Origin: Schistocephalus solidus
Lineage: Eukaryota; Platyhelminthes; Cestoda; Diphyllobothriidea; Diphyllobothriidae
Assembly: GCA_017591395.1 (NCBI GenBank)
Contig: WEDG01001369.1
Coordinates: 1 to 64,000 of the forward strand
Reading direction: 5' to 3'
DNA: 64,000 bases
The notes below the pieces were generated by a model. It did no database searches. It saw nothing but the letters and a program-made list of their open reading frames with translations, and was not told where the DNA came from. Shown piece by piece: positions 33,190 to 46,099 of the stretch. Numbering within the stretch: position 1 is the first letter of the stretch; every line of letters begins with the position of its first letter. A program made the position numbers and the translations under genes.

Positions 33190-36100
33190 CAGTGCTTGAT
33201 TAGGTGAATATCACCAGCTCCTAGCCTTTCGTGAGGTGATCCCAGAGGAGGTAGTCACCATCAACTTTCATTCCTTGATCACGAACTTCCCTTTGGGAAA
33301 GCTAGGAGTAGTCCAAACTCACGCCATCTGGTTGATGAAAAAAATTACATATAACCATAAGAGTAGCCAATTGATCGAATAACTGAACGTCCACCTACAT
33401 ACCAAGCGCTAAGTATCCATTTTCAGAATTGCAATAGCAGTCTCAATTCGGCCTAGATCGTTCTCGAAATGCCACCTTTTTTGTTCCTGCTGCCGGATTC
33501 TTCTATGAATTAACTCATTGGGATATATCAGCACTTGATCCCGGAGATCGACTAGTCACCCTCAAAACTACGTATGTATTTTATTCGACCGTTTACTTCG
33601 CTCCGCAAATAGGAGTACCCATAAGACGCTCAGAAAGAATTTCAGCTTCTGGCCAAGTTGATAGTTAAATTTCTCTGACAGTTTGAATGTCACGTGCAGC
33701 AAATATCGACCTAGAAACTTTGCGTGCACATCAAAACTGCTTGTAAACGTCATCCAGATCCAATTTGACAAAAATTGCAGAAATCACTCAAACTTGTGCC
33801 TTGGCTTCACCTTTGAACATCCGTGGAACGCCTTCGACAGACCACAAACATTCCTGTTCGAATGAGCATTAAAAGACCACACAAGCATTTGGCCTTAGAA
33901 CAGTGGAAGCTGGCTCATGGACTTCGTCCAAAACCCCAAAGCTTTCCTGGAGATTCGCAGGTGTGCCTGCACACGAAACCGCAAAAGGATGGCGTCGGAA
34001 CAATTAAAAATTATGGATACCGACTCAAAAAGTCTCTTGATTCAAATTAGATGGCGTTTGGCAAGAAGGCGTCTTGCTCTGACTTCAAACTTGACATGGT
34101 TTCCTGCCTTAAATTGTGTTTTTTTCTGTAGCCTAATTAATTACTCTTTATTTTAAAATTCTTTTACAACCAACAAAGATGATATGTGATCTGTAGTTCA
34201 CACAGTCCTGGGTTTTACATCGCACGAATTTACCAGTTTTTGGCTTGAAGGATTGAAAAATTAATTAATTAAGAAAGCCAAAAGTTGCCCAATGTAAGTG
34301 CGTTGAATTTCTTACCAACAGAACGCCGTTGTGAGCCTCAGCAGTTGCGAAACCAAAGTTTTGATAAAGCTGGCTGATAACGCTTGGTTAGCCGAAAATG
34401 GCTTATTTTTCTAGTCCCCGTTTTCTTTGACGGCACTATTCATCTGCCATTTTGGATAATGTTTTCTGCATGTAAACATCAAGCGCCGGTCTTGGAATTA
34501 AGTTCCGTGAAATTTCAAGAAATATCTGATCTGCGGACAAAATACTTCTGTGGAATAATCGCGTGCTGCCAATTAACGGATAGATTTTTAAGTACTAAAA
34601 ATGTCATGAGATAAAGTTTCGTACCGTGCTCCGAACCTAGATACCTGTTTCGCCTATATGTTTGTTATTGTTGGACACCGTTGCGAGGGCCTCTGCTCAT
34701 TAGTCGCTGACGCAGCCTTTGCCAAGAGCTTTTTAGTAGGGACACCACTTTACATCATTCAACGCTTACATTGACGGAAGTTGTTTTCGTGCACTCGGAG
34801 TAATTTCTCGGGGAACAACTTTTCAGGTTTGGTCCGTAATTTGATATAAATATCTGAGACGAGAACCATCATCTGTAGAATAAGAATGGTGAACTAGTCA
34901 CAAGCTGCAAATAGTCAGTCTGTAGTAGGCATATTCCCTTTGCTTCTAAAGGTCCGATCATGCGCTTAGGCTGCAGAAGACTGTTTGAAAGGGACTTTAG
35001 AGCTGATTTGCGCACAAAACTGTGTGGTCAGCTTACGGCAACACGCAAAACAAGGTATATCTTGAGCTGCGCCTACTTTTTAAAATTATTTTTTGACCAG
35101 ATTCTGTAAACATGTGACACAAATAGGTGGATTGGTGGATTTCACCTGTTTTAGAATATTATTCAATTACAGACTGTCCTGACTCAAGTCTTTTGGTACG
35201 CCAATACGTACGATTTTCAAGTTTTTTTCAATATGAGATTCTTTTACAGTAAACGTGCACATCCTTTTGACGTCCTTATGAAGCACATTTCCAGAAATTA
35301 TAAAATAACTTATAGCTAAAAATGCACACTAATTCATAGAAATTTCAGTATGACCGTCGCATGCTAGACTGAGATAGCTGTTTTACGGTCAGTACCGATC
35401 GTCAGTACGCCGTAGGCCTTTGTTTTACATGTTAACTCAGATATATAAACTTTTTAAAGGAGTGGGCGTAGGGTACTCACTAGTTATAGTAAAGAAACTC
35501 GCTCAAGTCCATTCTGTGTGACTGAAAGCAGGGATGCTGGATATAACATTCGTTGTGCCCGAGGACACACACTAGATTTCCTCTCTAATGAACTGTCAAC
35601 CGAAATGCTGAAATGTGTTTTCGATTGGAATAAATTACTTAAGTAGGGTTGTACTATGAATTTTCGTGCAGCCTAATCTAAAGGTACTTCGGTCACAGTA
35701 GGATGCGACTTTTAAAAAAGCTTCCTTCTGGCCACTCTAAAATTCGCTACTTTATTTGTAGCATGCCTTCGGAAATTATTTTTTTGTGTTCTCATAACTT
35801 TAAATCTATTTTGTAGAATGTATGCGTCAACTATTTTGTTGTAATCGTTTGATAGGAAATTACGATTTCTTCAATTTTTATTGTTGAAGAAAGAGTATTA
35901 TTTTGTTTTAAAATATATTTAATCGAGAGATTATTTAAGGCCGTGAAGGCCTCTTCATGAAGAATTGTACATTTACTAATGCTGCTTTCAAAGTATAGAA
36001 AAGGATCTACATCCATGGCAAAATTTATAAGCACTCTGTGACCTCCTCCTCAAAGTGTAGAGGAATAAATGATTTTCCTTTGACATCACATATACACTAT

Positions 36101-36290
36101 GTAGTTTTTAACTTTGGATGCAAGCGTAACGGTCAGTAGGGTTTAAAAGTATTCGAACATTTAGAATTTTTTAAAATCAAAATAACTTCTTTTTTCAACT
36201 CTAAAATTTTAAGAAGGCATAATTTTCTATCAAAAGACTACGTGATGCATGACTGCGACTAAAATTACACAAGGCTCATTTTCTATGTAG
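33190..36290. other. AT-rich stretch, no recognised genes
   Basis: Only short frames occur on both strands. No shared repeat family, RNA gene or conserved domain was recognised. Confidence 0.5.
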
Positions 36291-36299
36291 CTGTGACTC

Positions 36300-36980
36300 G
36301 AGCGCTAAGCCCCGTGCCTTGGGATGTTGCCAACCGACGGGATAACTTGGAACTCGCAGTCAGTCCAGTGTATATTTTTGTGCAGAGTGGCCTTCTGGCG
36401 CACGGAGTGGCAGGCTGCAATGGCTCCTTCTTAATGAGGCCGCTAGGGCACTCTCAATCCGTGTGATTCGAGCCAGGTAGGGTGGCTCCGGCCACCTGCG
36501 CCCTCTGCCGCTTCTGGTCCTCTTGACTTGGCCATGACACAGTACCTAGTTGGGGGGTGGGGAGGAAGGTGAGGATGGGAGAGTGCGGTAGATGCTGTGC
36601 ACTTCTACTGCCACTAAATTACGCGCATGTCACCTCCACCCGATGTGGTGTACACGGTGGATCTCGTTGGAATCGACGGTCGAACCATGAGGAAGGGACT
36701 AATTGGTGAACCGAGAGTCCAAATCGCCAACTCCTTAATGCGATCTCTGTGGCATTCTCTTGCACGTGAGATCTGAGCCTCCAACTGTGAAAGCCTGGGG
36801 ACCAGGTCATGCTTAGAGGAGTTGTTTACTTTTTCAGCTAGTACACCAGAGCCCACCTGCGTTCGCCTTGACGCTGCCTTGGCACCGGTTCCAGGTGTGT
36901 TAGGGCGGCTAGAGTGAGGTTGGTGCCGTGCAGGTCTGCCTCACGATAAACTAATAAACGGGCAAGTCATCGGTGAAGGT
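36300..36980 (+). repeat. Interspersed family B repeat, copy B2 (long form)
   Basis: 36300-36430 matches the 5' extension also seen at 59635-59760 (ttgccaac.gac, tggctccttcttaatg). 36470-36690 is the usual family B core (cggccacctgcgccctctgc, gagagtgcggtagatgc, ggaatcgacggtcgaacc). A second partial core lies at 36860-36970. Confidence 0.65.
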
Positions 36981-37169
36981 CGTCACTCCCGGAGGGTAAA
37001 GTGTCACTTCGTCCAACAAAGGTGCGCAAAGGCACTTTTGTCTCTCACTTGGGTCCATGTAAATATCTATCAATGTGCTTACTATTCTGGTTGTGAGATA
37101 ATTCGAAAATAGGGTTGACGACCGAGTGTACAAAAATTTCATCCACAGAGCTGCAAGCTCCACAATAAT

Positions 37170-38620
37170 CCTTTTGAATATTTACCTTTAACCATTTACT
37201 GCAGCTGTGCATAAATTCAGGAATTTCAGGTGTTAAAAGTCATATTTAGTCGCGCAAAGCCTACATTGCAACTCGTAAATCTCTGGCGGACCGGTTTGAG
37301 TCTTTTTTTGGGTGGAGACAGGCTTTTATTCAAGTTGTAAATTTCATTAACAGAAGCTAAAATTCAAATTCGCTTAAAAGTAAACAGCTCCTTAGTTTTG
37401 CTGCCGCCCGGGGGAATTTAAGTTCGGACCAATTACTATTGAGTAGTGTGGGTTCTTATCCTTTGCGTTTCAACGCCTGCCAGGAACAATCGAATTTTTA
37501 ATAAGGATATGCTGCGATTCTTCGTCCTAAAAGTGACCATTTCTTGGTCTTTATAATGTTCTCACCTGTGCTCAATTCTGAGGCCTCCTGTATTTATCCC
37601 AGTAGCTGGCTAGCTTTAGGTTCACTGAGGCTGACAGGAAATTATGAAGCTTGATCCATCTCCACTGGTATGTAGAACATACATAGGTCTACCATCATAC
37701 GAATATAATTATCGGGAGTTAGAATTTATTCTTGCCGTTCCGGTGAAAAAAAACAACGCTTAGCTAAAAGTAACTTACTTATATACTTATTCAAAGTATT
37801 GACTGTTGGCGGCTATAACGTTTTCCACTCTTAGGGTAACAAATTGACCCCGCAGTAGAAAAGATGTTGCTCCCGTGAATCACTTCAGTGATCTGGGAAA
37901 ATTTCGACTTCTTCGGTGGAGCTGCACCGCAGCTCAGTCAGGCCATGTTGCTCGACCGAAGCAAACGATAATCTGATGAACCAATTTCTACTGAACAGAG
38001 TGGGTGCACAAGTATCTGCCATCGAAATGCTTCTAAAACTTTCGTTCACTCATTGTGCAACATTAGGCATTGGGTTTTCATGTTGAAAAATCACAGTATC
38101 ATGTCTTTCATCAAGTTCTGGCCTTTTTGTTTATTAATCGACTCAAATCAATTATGTGTTGTTTATGTCTTTCAGTAGCAACAGCAGCGGTTTCAAGAAT
38201 TTAGTACAAATACCTGTTTTCGTCCCTCTAAATACCCAGCATAACGGATTATCAAGGCACATTCTGCTTTGGCATTGCAGCCAATGTCTAGCCGGCATTG
38301 TCTAGGGTTTTTTCTTTAGGATTATTGTAAGAGATCATTTTGTCGTCACTATTTAAGATGTGATAAAAAAGAATGTTTTGAAAGCAATATTTCAAACGTA
38401 TTTTGACGCCTGTCTTGGCGTCCTTCAGTTGATCCATATGGCTCCTAAATTCCTTATTTTTATCCATTTCCAATTCAGGTAAATGCATTTCTATAAACAT
38501 TTGAAATGGTCTTGATCTATTTGAGATTCTATATCTTCATCCTCATATTTTCCCGATTATTTGGAACGTTTCCTACATTCTATGTCAAAAACGCCAATTT
38601 TAAAACAAAACATTTCTCTA
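37170..38620. other. No recognised features
   Basis: AT-rich, with short frames only. A 70-residue frame at 37163-36951 (minus) just before it is unidentified. Confidence 0.5.
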
Positions 38621-38695
38621 ATAGAAGTGAAGAGGTTAGTGCTAGGAAGTATTCATGAAGAAGGCGACACGATCACTGGAACAAGAGCTTTATTA

Positions 38696-38737
38696 GCTTG
38701 ACGTTTCGGATTCTCGCTCGAACCCATCATCAGAGAC
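38696..38737 (-). ncRNA. Hammerhead ribozyme motif, left PLE end
   Basis: The reverse strand reads GTCT (38737-38734), CTGATGA (38733-38727), stem II GGGTTC with GAATCC (six pairs), GAAACGTC (38707-38700) and then AAGC. All core bases are present. ACGT is self-complementary, as expected for a dimer-type stem III. Stem I pairing with GTCT has one mismatch. Confidence 0.65.
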
Positions 38738-40599
38738 AGAGTAAGATACGGGTATTGTATTGCCCAGGTTTTGCAGCATTTAAAGGATGTATTTGCTAAC
38801 ACACAAAGAGGGCGTTCTCCTGCGGAATAGAAGTAAAACGTAACGTGAGATCAAGGGATACCATAACGTCACTTGGCAGGAGACTTAATCCTTAAAGTTT
38901 CCCCAAGAATTTTGTTTACGAACTGACGGTAATGTCTGAATGAACAGCCAGGAATTTGAGACACTGGCCCCTCGTATTACTCAAAGGTACTCCAACATAC
39001 GGATGGACAAAGGGGCTATTTCGGAGTCTCAATTTCCTGAACGCTAACTCAGACACTACCGTCAGTTCATCAACAAAATTCTTGGGGAAACTTAAAGTGG
39101 TAATCCTCCGGCCAAGTGACGCTATGGTATCCCTTAAACTCCCGTCCCTTTTTACTTCTATTCCGCAGGACCTGGCAGTCGAGACCATTGAACTACTCCT
39201 ACGAGACAAACACAATGAAACGGAGAATCGCCTCGGACACGCTCAAATCATCAAAATCCTGAAGTTCTGTCTTAAGACGTACTCCCCGTTTGACGGAACA
39301 AACTACGAGCGGGTCAAAGGCATGCCAACGGGGTCGCCAATTTCGGGATCCATAGCTGAGGCCGTCCTACAGCGATTGGAGTCGCTGGTTTTCCGAAAAC
39401 ACAGACCAAAATTCCGGGCTCGGTATGTGGATGACCCTTTTATCGTCATCGAACGGGATGAGGTGTTGAAATTCAAAGACAATCTCAATGCTTTCTTCTC
39501 GGACACGCAATTTACGATGGTGGAAGAGTGAAACAAACAGCTGGCCTTTCTTGATGTCATTGTCTGCCGCAAAGACTGTGGTGGCCTTAAAACCAAACTA
39601 TTCAGCAAGGCGACAAACACGACGCAAATACAGAGTTACAATTGCAACCACCAAATGAATCACAAGCATGTGGAGACACACTGCACTGAACCGAAAGACA
39701 GGATTGCTGAATTACAATATCTTTGATGGGTGCTTAGAGCGAATGGCTACCCGCGCAACTTCATTAACCAGTGGGTACGCAAACGAGACGAGAGACCAAA
39801 TCCGACCGGCCCCAAATTTTGGCGAACGCTCCCGTAAGTGAAGAATGTCTCAGAGGCCGTCAGCCGCCTTCTCACACCTCTCGGCGTTGGGATTGCACAC
39901 AGACCAGAGGCAACCATAGGGCACCAGATCATGAGGTCAAAAGACCCAGTGCCGCGGCAAGACATATCTGGGGCAATTTATCGGACAAAACCACTATATC
40001 GGAGTAACTGGAAGACTACTCCGAACGCGAATGACCGAGCACGCAGCAGCAGTGAATTTGAACGACGCCAGCTCCCAAGTTTCAGCTCATTCTACGGCAG
40101 CCGGCCACACATTCAAGTTTACTGAAACTGAAATTCTCGCTAGAGGCGACAACAGCGTGAACCGCGCACTGCTCAAGTCATGGTTTTCCGGCCCTCAATC
40201 GGTGTTGAGACTTTGCCTGGGCAAAGTAGTTAGCTACGCGGAGAACGCGCGGATGGCCACTGCTCCTGGTGCCAATGTCGGCGAGCCAAATGTGACCCAA
40301 GAGCTCAAACTGATGACGAAATCGGGCCGTCAGCAACTCGACTGCGGGTCATCATCGCACCACACGCAACCACGTGCTATGAGCGGGGGAACCGATACTG
40401 TTGACAAGCCTGCCGGCGCACAGCAATGGCATGACAACTACATACAGCAACAGCTGGCAGGTCAGACAACTATCACACTACCCGCAACTTTCTGCGATGC
40501 ACTCGGGAACTGCTATTGTTGATAGGCCTGTAGTGGCCTAGCAACTACATCCTGTAAATGCTGCAAAACCTGGGTGATCCAATACCCTTATCTGACTCT

Positions 40600-40641
40600 G
40601 TCTCTGATGATGGATTCAAGTGAGGATTCGAAACGTCGGGC
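40600..40641 (+). ncRNA. Hammerhead ribozyme motif, right PLE end
   Basis: GTCT (40600-40603), CTGATGA (40604-40610), stem II GGATTC (40612-40617) with GGATTC (40624-40629, six pairs using G-U wobbles), GAAACGTC (40630-40637, cleavage expected after the final C) and GGGC, which can pair with GTCT. The core is complete and lies in the sense of the PLE ORF. Confidence 0.68.
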
Positions 40642-41274
40642 CAATGATCGCGTCTTCTCTATCGCAAAGCATTTCTCGTATGCCCTTTCAGAGGAAGCAT
40701 GTTCCCCATAAGTTTTATCAAGTGAAACGTGATTTCCAGCGCAATTATTTTCCAATTAAGACATAAGATCACTTCCGTCGAAAGCTTATTTTTTGAAAAA
40801 AAAATTTTCCATCCTCGCCATTTTAATCAAAAAATAGTGTTAATTCTTCCACTGATAGCCATAAAGTTAAATATGAAATTTTCGCTCAAGGACTTTATAG
40901 TTAATATTTTTCCATCTTTGGTTGCCTGAAAGCGGTAGTTCAGACAGCCAGTTCAGACAGTTCAGACAGCCAGTCAACAAAATCAGAAAACCCTTTATAA
41001 GAGCATGTAGGTTTATGCAAACTTGACTCAGCTAAATCTCATGTCAGGTGGCTTGGAAAATAGAAGAACAAGCACAAAGACTAGCAGTGTTTCGATATTT
41101 AGAGGTGATAAGAACTTTTTCGAAACGAAATAATTCCATAATCGGCCTAACAAAACATAAAAACGGGTGTCTACAACTAGGAATGACATTCAGACCTCTA
41201 ATTTTGATGATGTCCCCTGCGGGCTTCACGGCACACCGGAAGCAAGCGTGGTACATTGTGCGTTGATTGGATTA

Positions 41275-41570
41275 GAGTGAGAGAAGACTTGCGCTGCATC
41301 TACCGCACGCTCGCCTCCTCTTCCAGCTAGGCCCGGCGTCATTTAGGAGTCAAGAAGACCAGAGGTGGGATCGGGCGCAGGTGGTCTGTTGGCACGCCAA
41401 CCATTCCACATCCAAGCGTACCACCACGCTCCTTGGTCAATAACAAACACCTAACTAGGTTCTTAACACGACAGCAAAGGGATGGAAGCGGTGACCCGGA
41501 TCTCAGCTGACACAGCGTTGGCCTCTGTGCAACCACAACCTGCATAACGTTACAGCACCACAACTAGGGA
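41275..41570 (-). repeat. Family B repeat, copy B3
   Basis: Minus-strand copy with the landmarks 'cttgcgctgcatctaccgc', 'gtcaagaagaccagaggtg' and 'gcgcaggtggt' as seen on the plus strand. A CAA tract follows at 41586-41609. Confidence 0.65.
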
Positions 41571-41639
41571 TTAACGAGTGAAAACGCAACAACAACAACA
41601 ACAACAACAGACAGTTAGCCAATGACTAAATCCTAGAGA

Positions 41640-41860
41640 GAGTAGCCTTGCACTGCATCTACCGCACTCCCTACTTGGCCCGGGGTCGTGCCAGAGTCAA
41701 GAAGACCGGAGGTAAGAGAGGACGAAGGTGGCTGGCACGGCGTAATCCGCACTTAAGCTTCTATAATGTGCCCTCTTCAATAACGCGCACTTGACCAGGA
41801 TTTCAACAAAACGGTGGGGCACGGATCACAGCCCTCACTGAGTGGGCTAATTACGATGGA
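41640..41860 (-). repeat. Family B repeat, copy B4
   Basis: A second minus-strand copy right after B3, sharing 'cttgcactgcatctaccgc' and 'gtcaagaagaccggagg'. The two copies are about 365 bp apart. Confidence 0.65.
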
Positions 41861-42599
41861 AAAACAAAACTGGAATGAACTTTACTTTTGAAGCACACCG
41901 AAACGTTTTCAGGATGGCCTCGGAAAAGTTTGTGTTGGTAGACAATTTTACATCCCAGCTCAGGATTCACAGTCAGTTGAAAGGAAAACTTACCAGTCCC
42001 CAGCTGTGGTATACACCTTCAGCGCTAATTTATCCATTATTTGATTCAGTTTTGTTTTTATCAGGCTCCATTGCAATGGGCTGTGTGAACAATTTGAGTT
42101 TAATGAAACTAAAAAAACCTTCTTTCCAGCAATTGTAATTTTCAATTAAAACTGATGGGGTTAATTGGTTGAGCCAGCTACACCAGAGCGGCCCTTTGGT
42201 AGATATTGCTGACTTTATCAGCTTGCAATGGAAACTAAAAGAAAAATTTATTTTCCCAAATGTCAAAAGTTGGTGGTTCTTATTTTACCATTATCAGCCC
42301 GTATAGTATATCATTTATGTGGGCTGTATGCAATTAAGCGGTGAGCAAATACAGCTGCTCTGAACCAAAAATACCATCGGATATTTAATGCGGCAGTTGT
42401 AATTAAAACATTCATGTGGACCATAAAATGCGTGCATTATGGCCGGTACTGATTACCTTTTTTCTTACCAAATAGGACGATTAGGAGAGTTCGAGGTTTA
42501 GTTAGGAGAAAAAATTCAGCCAAAAAAGTGATAAAATTTCTGCGACCTGCTCTTTTCTTTAGTGTGTATTTGAAAATATATACCCTGGTTAGGTGTTTG

Positions 42600-42980
42600 T
42601 TTTAGGTCATTGTGCCCCCTAAACGGGCCACGTGGTAGATGCGTTGGACCAACACGGGGGCCACATCAGGGCACGGCATGCGTTATTCGGGTTGCGCTCC
42701 CATAACAAATGCCGAACATGGATGTGTGGTGGCACGCCTAGGGGCGGCTTGGACTTAAGGGACCCAGCCGCGCCAGCCACCTGCGTCCTCTCCCGCCTCC
42801 GGTCTTCTTGAATCTGTCTTGACACCGGGCTCAGGTGGGGGAGGAGGAGAGAGTGCGGTAGATGCAGCGAAAGTCTACTATCACTTTAAACTAAATCACG
42901 CGCAAGTCACTGTCCCTGCTCCACTTTCACCATGGAGCATACGGTGGACATCGTCGGACTACGACGGTCGAACTGTCGGT
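42600..42980 (+). repeat. Family B repeat, copy B5
   Basis: One of the best copies: 'ggtggcacgcctaggggc', 'cgccagccacctgcgtcctc', 'gtcttcttgaatctg', 'gagagtgcggtagatgcagc' and 'cggtggacatcgtcgg' in order. A partial second copy follows at about 43000-43165. Confidence 0.7.
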
Positions 42981-43639
42981 ACGCTTACGCGCAGATTTCA
43001 CCGTGTCCGCTACCTGCGCCCGACCTCAACTCCGCTCTTCTTGACTCAGGTGGGTGAGTGGTAGATGCAACGCAAGTCGCCGTGTTTGCTTCCCACCTGC
43101 TGAAGCACGCGGCGGAAATAATCGAACTCGAGGGTAGAATGGCCGTATGAAAGGATAGGAACAGAAAATTGTACGGACAAGCATGACGGAAAAGACTAAA
43201 GAGCAAAGGAAACCGACCCTCGCTCGCGTGACGCCGTTCCGGGTGGACGAGTCTGTGTGGAGTAAAACGATACTGGCAGCACCGGTATTACCGAAAGGAC
43301 CAGACATGTGGTTTTTACCAGTATTCGGCAACTGCATGATGCATCTGCGGTTAAAACCTGGTGAGATAGGGCGGCTGTTAGGAGCATGCTCAGACTCGCA
43401 GGCCATCAAATATCCTCAAATGGACTGGGGCATCATTTTGATGAGGAGAACATTGCGAACAGAAAGATACGTATAGTAATTTCATAAATTATTAAGTGCA
43501 AGACATCGAGGTAAGTGACCGAGACAGGACATTTTTGGGTCAAACTCGTAATTTCAATGAACATTTGAGTCTAAGACGATCATCTCCTGCGGAATAACTC
43601 CGTAATGGCCATTCTTCAAAGAAGTAGTACTACAAATAG

Positions 43640-44436
<797 letters not shown>

Positions 44437-44439
44437 TCC

Positions 44440-45765
44440 TAGAAAAATGCTCAAAATTCCCTTTCATTGACTCACATGATAGCCAATCACGTCTTCGTCA
44501 AACTTGATAATCGCAGAGGGACTATCTTTCGGATTTAAAAGCTTCTGAGTATGCGATTTTTCTTAGAATGTGCAATGTCCCCATTCAAATAGCATATCTG
44601 TCCGTTTATTAGTGTTTGTTAATTTACTTAAATCGAACGTAGACAGTGTTAACTAAGACATTAAACGCGAACGCAACGGTAGTTTGGAAATTTTTTCAAA
44701 AGCTAAATATGCTTTTACCTTGAGGGTAAAATTAAGTAAGATGTGATTCGCTACTAAATGAATTTCGAGAAGGATATTTTTGCTAACACTTTCTATAAAA
44801 CATACCTCGGAAGTAGACATACTCCCCTATAGTAAAGCAAAATTAAAGCAGTTGATGAAGTTCAGTCTAACGAAACGCTGTATGCGCCCTATCGCAGCAA
44901 ACGGAGCATTGTTTCAGTAGTTTAAGACGTATAAGAATTTGTGCCAAACGCCCAGTGACGCGCTGAATGCGAGTGTGTCGAGATCCGCGGTTGGACTATC
45001 GCTGGCTCATGATGCCAACTAATTTTCATTCCAGAATGCGCTATTTTTGAATGATGACTTTTTTTTCAGTTTCTGCCAATTTGTGGGGTGGAGTTTCATT
45101 GTTTATGTCCACACCCCATCTGCTTCCGATTTCCAAAATGGCCTCTTTTCCCATAATGGAATGTTCTTGCATCTTTTCACCAGAAAAGTGCGTGTTCAGA
45201 AGCAATTAATGCGCAATGTGATGATGTCAGCAAGAAAAAGGCATTTTTTACTCTTAAACATGATTTGATGCTGCCGTTTTGTATGTCAAAGGTGCTCCAT
45301 TTCTGTCCTGAAATCAGAATAAATAGACGTTTGCCACAACGAAGTAGGTGGGGCAAAGTATCTTCTTAAAATATTTGTGAAAATAAAATCGGATCAGATG
45401 TTTAATCATCCTTTTCCTTTTCGCCTGTGCATGCAATTACCCTGAACTGCCTTTAAACGAGCAAGTAAATGTGGAGGCTTAGTCGTACAGCCTGTCGAAA
45501 AGACTATGCCCACGGCTCAAAAATTGACTTTTTTTGCAAACATTAGTAGCTTAAATCCCCTAAAATAGGCGTCAAGATTTCACTAAACACCTCTTCACAG
45601 TAGTAGTTAAAAAAACCTCTTTCCGTCAAAGGTTTTATAGACGTAAACGGTAGCCAAAACGGATGGTGATATCGAAGTAAATGTGACTCGCATATTCATT
45701 TCTTTCGTTTTGACAATCGATTAATCAGAATTAGGTGGAGGTACTGACGAGCCAAGCAGTACGTA
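44440..45765. other. AT-rich, no recognised genes
   Basis: Short frames only; no repeat family or RNA recognised. Confidence 0.5.
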
Positions 45766-45769
45766 TGAT

Positions 45770-46095
45770 TAATGTGTCCTTAAAACGGGTCAAGCGGTCG
45801 ATGCGAAAGGCCAACACGAACGCCAGATCAGGGCGTTATTCGGGATGCCTACCCCTAACAAATACCCCACATGGGGACTGGTATCAAGCATAGGTGCAGG
45901 CTCACGCCAACTGCACCCGATGCCATTTTCCAGTCTGGTGGACACCGGGCTCCGGCGGGGGAGGCAGGAGAGTGTGCGGTAGGTTCAGCGCAAGTCTACT
46001 ATCGTAATAAACTACTTCACCCGCAAGCCGTCGTCCCTAGGCCCACCTCACTTTGGGGCACATGATAATCTTGTCTGAACGAACGGTCAAACGTT
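45770..46095 (+). repeat. Family B repeat, copy B7
   Basis: Plus-strand copy with 'gacaccgggctccggcggg', 'gtgcggtaggttcagcgcaa', 'gtctactatcgtaataaact' and 'cgaacggtcaaac'. The 5' half is more diverged than in B5. Confidence 0.65.
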
Positions 46096-46099
46096 CGTG

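Larger units (their letters stand above)
38625..40680 (+). mobile_element. Fold-back Penelope-like element (RT + GIY-YIG), degenerate
   Basis: Inverted terminal repeats at 38625-38790 and 40530-40680 bracket a plus-strand PLE. RT blocks: SLFTSIPQDLAVETIELLL (motif A, whose Asp is lost), MPTGSPISGSIAEAV (motif B), RYVDDPFIVIERDEV (motif C, YVDD kept), and LAFLDVIVCRKDCGG. The endonuclease region follows: GRLLRTRMTEHAAAV, SQVSAHSTAAGHTF and ILARGDNSVNRALLKSWF. Stops at 39529-39531 and near 39725 and 39837, and frame changes near 40000-40030, kill the ORF. 38822-38965 is also an inverted copy of 39040-39175, so the left end folds back into coding sequence. PLEs copy themselves with RT plus GIY-YIG nuclease. 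Confidence 0.8.

Noticed and set aside
36951..37163. 70-residue minus-strand ORF ending near a family B copy
   Set aside because: No domain or neighbour exon was recognised and its length is within chance.
38916..39215. 99-residue minus-strand ORF
   Set aside because: It arises from the inverted duplication and antisense of the PLE reverse transcriptase.
43183..43476. 97-residue plus-strand ORF
   Set aside because: It starts at the edge of a partial family B copy and has no recognisable domain, signal peptide or splice context; not enough to call a gene.
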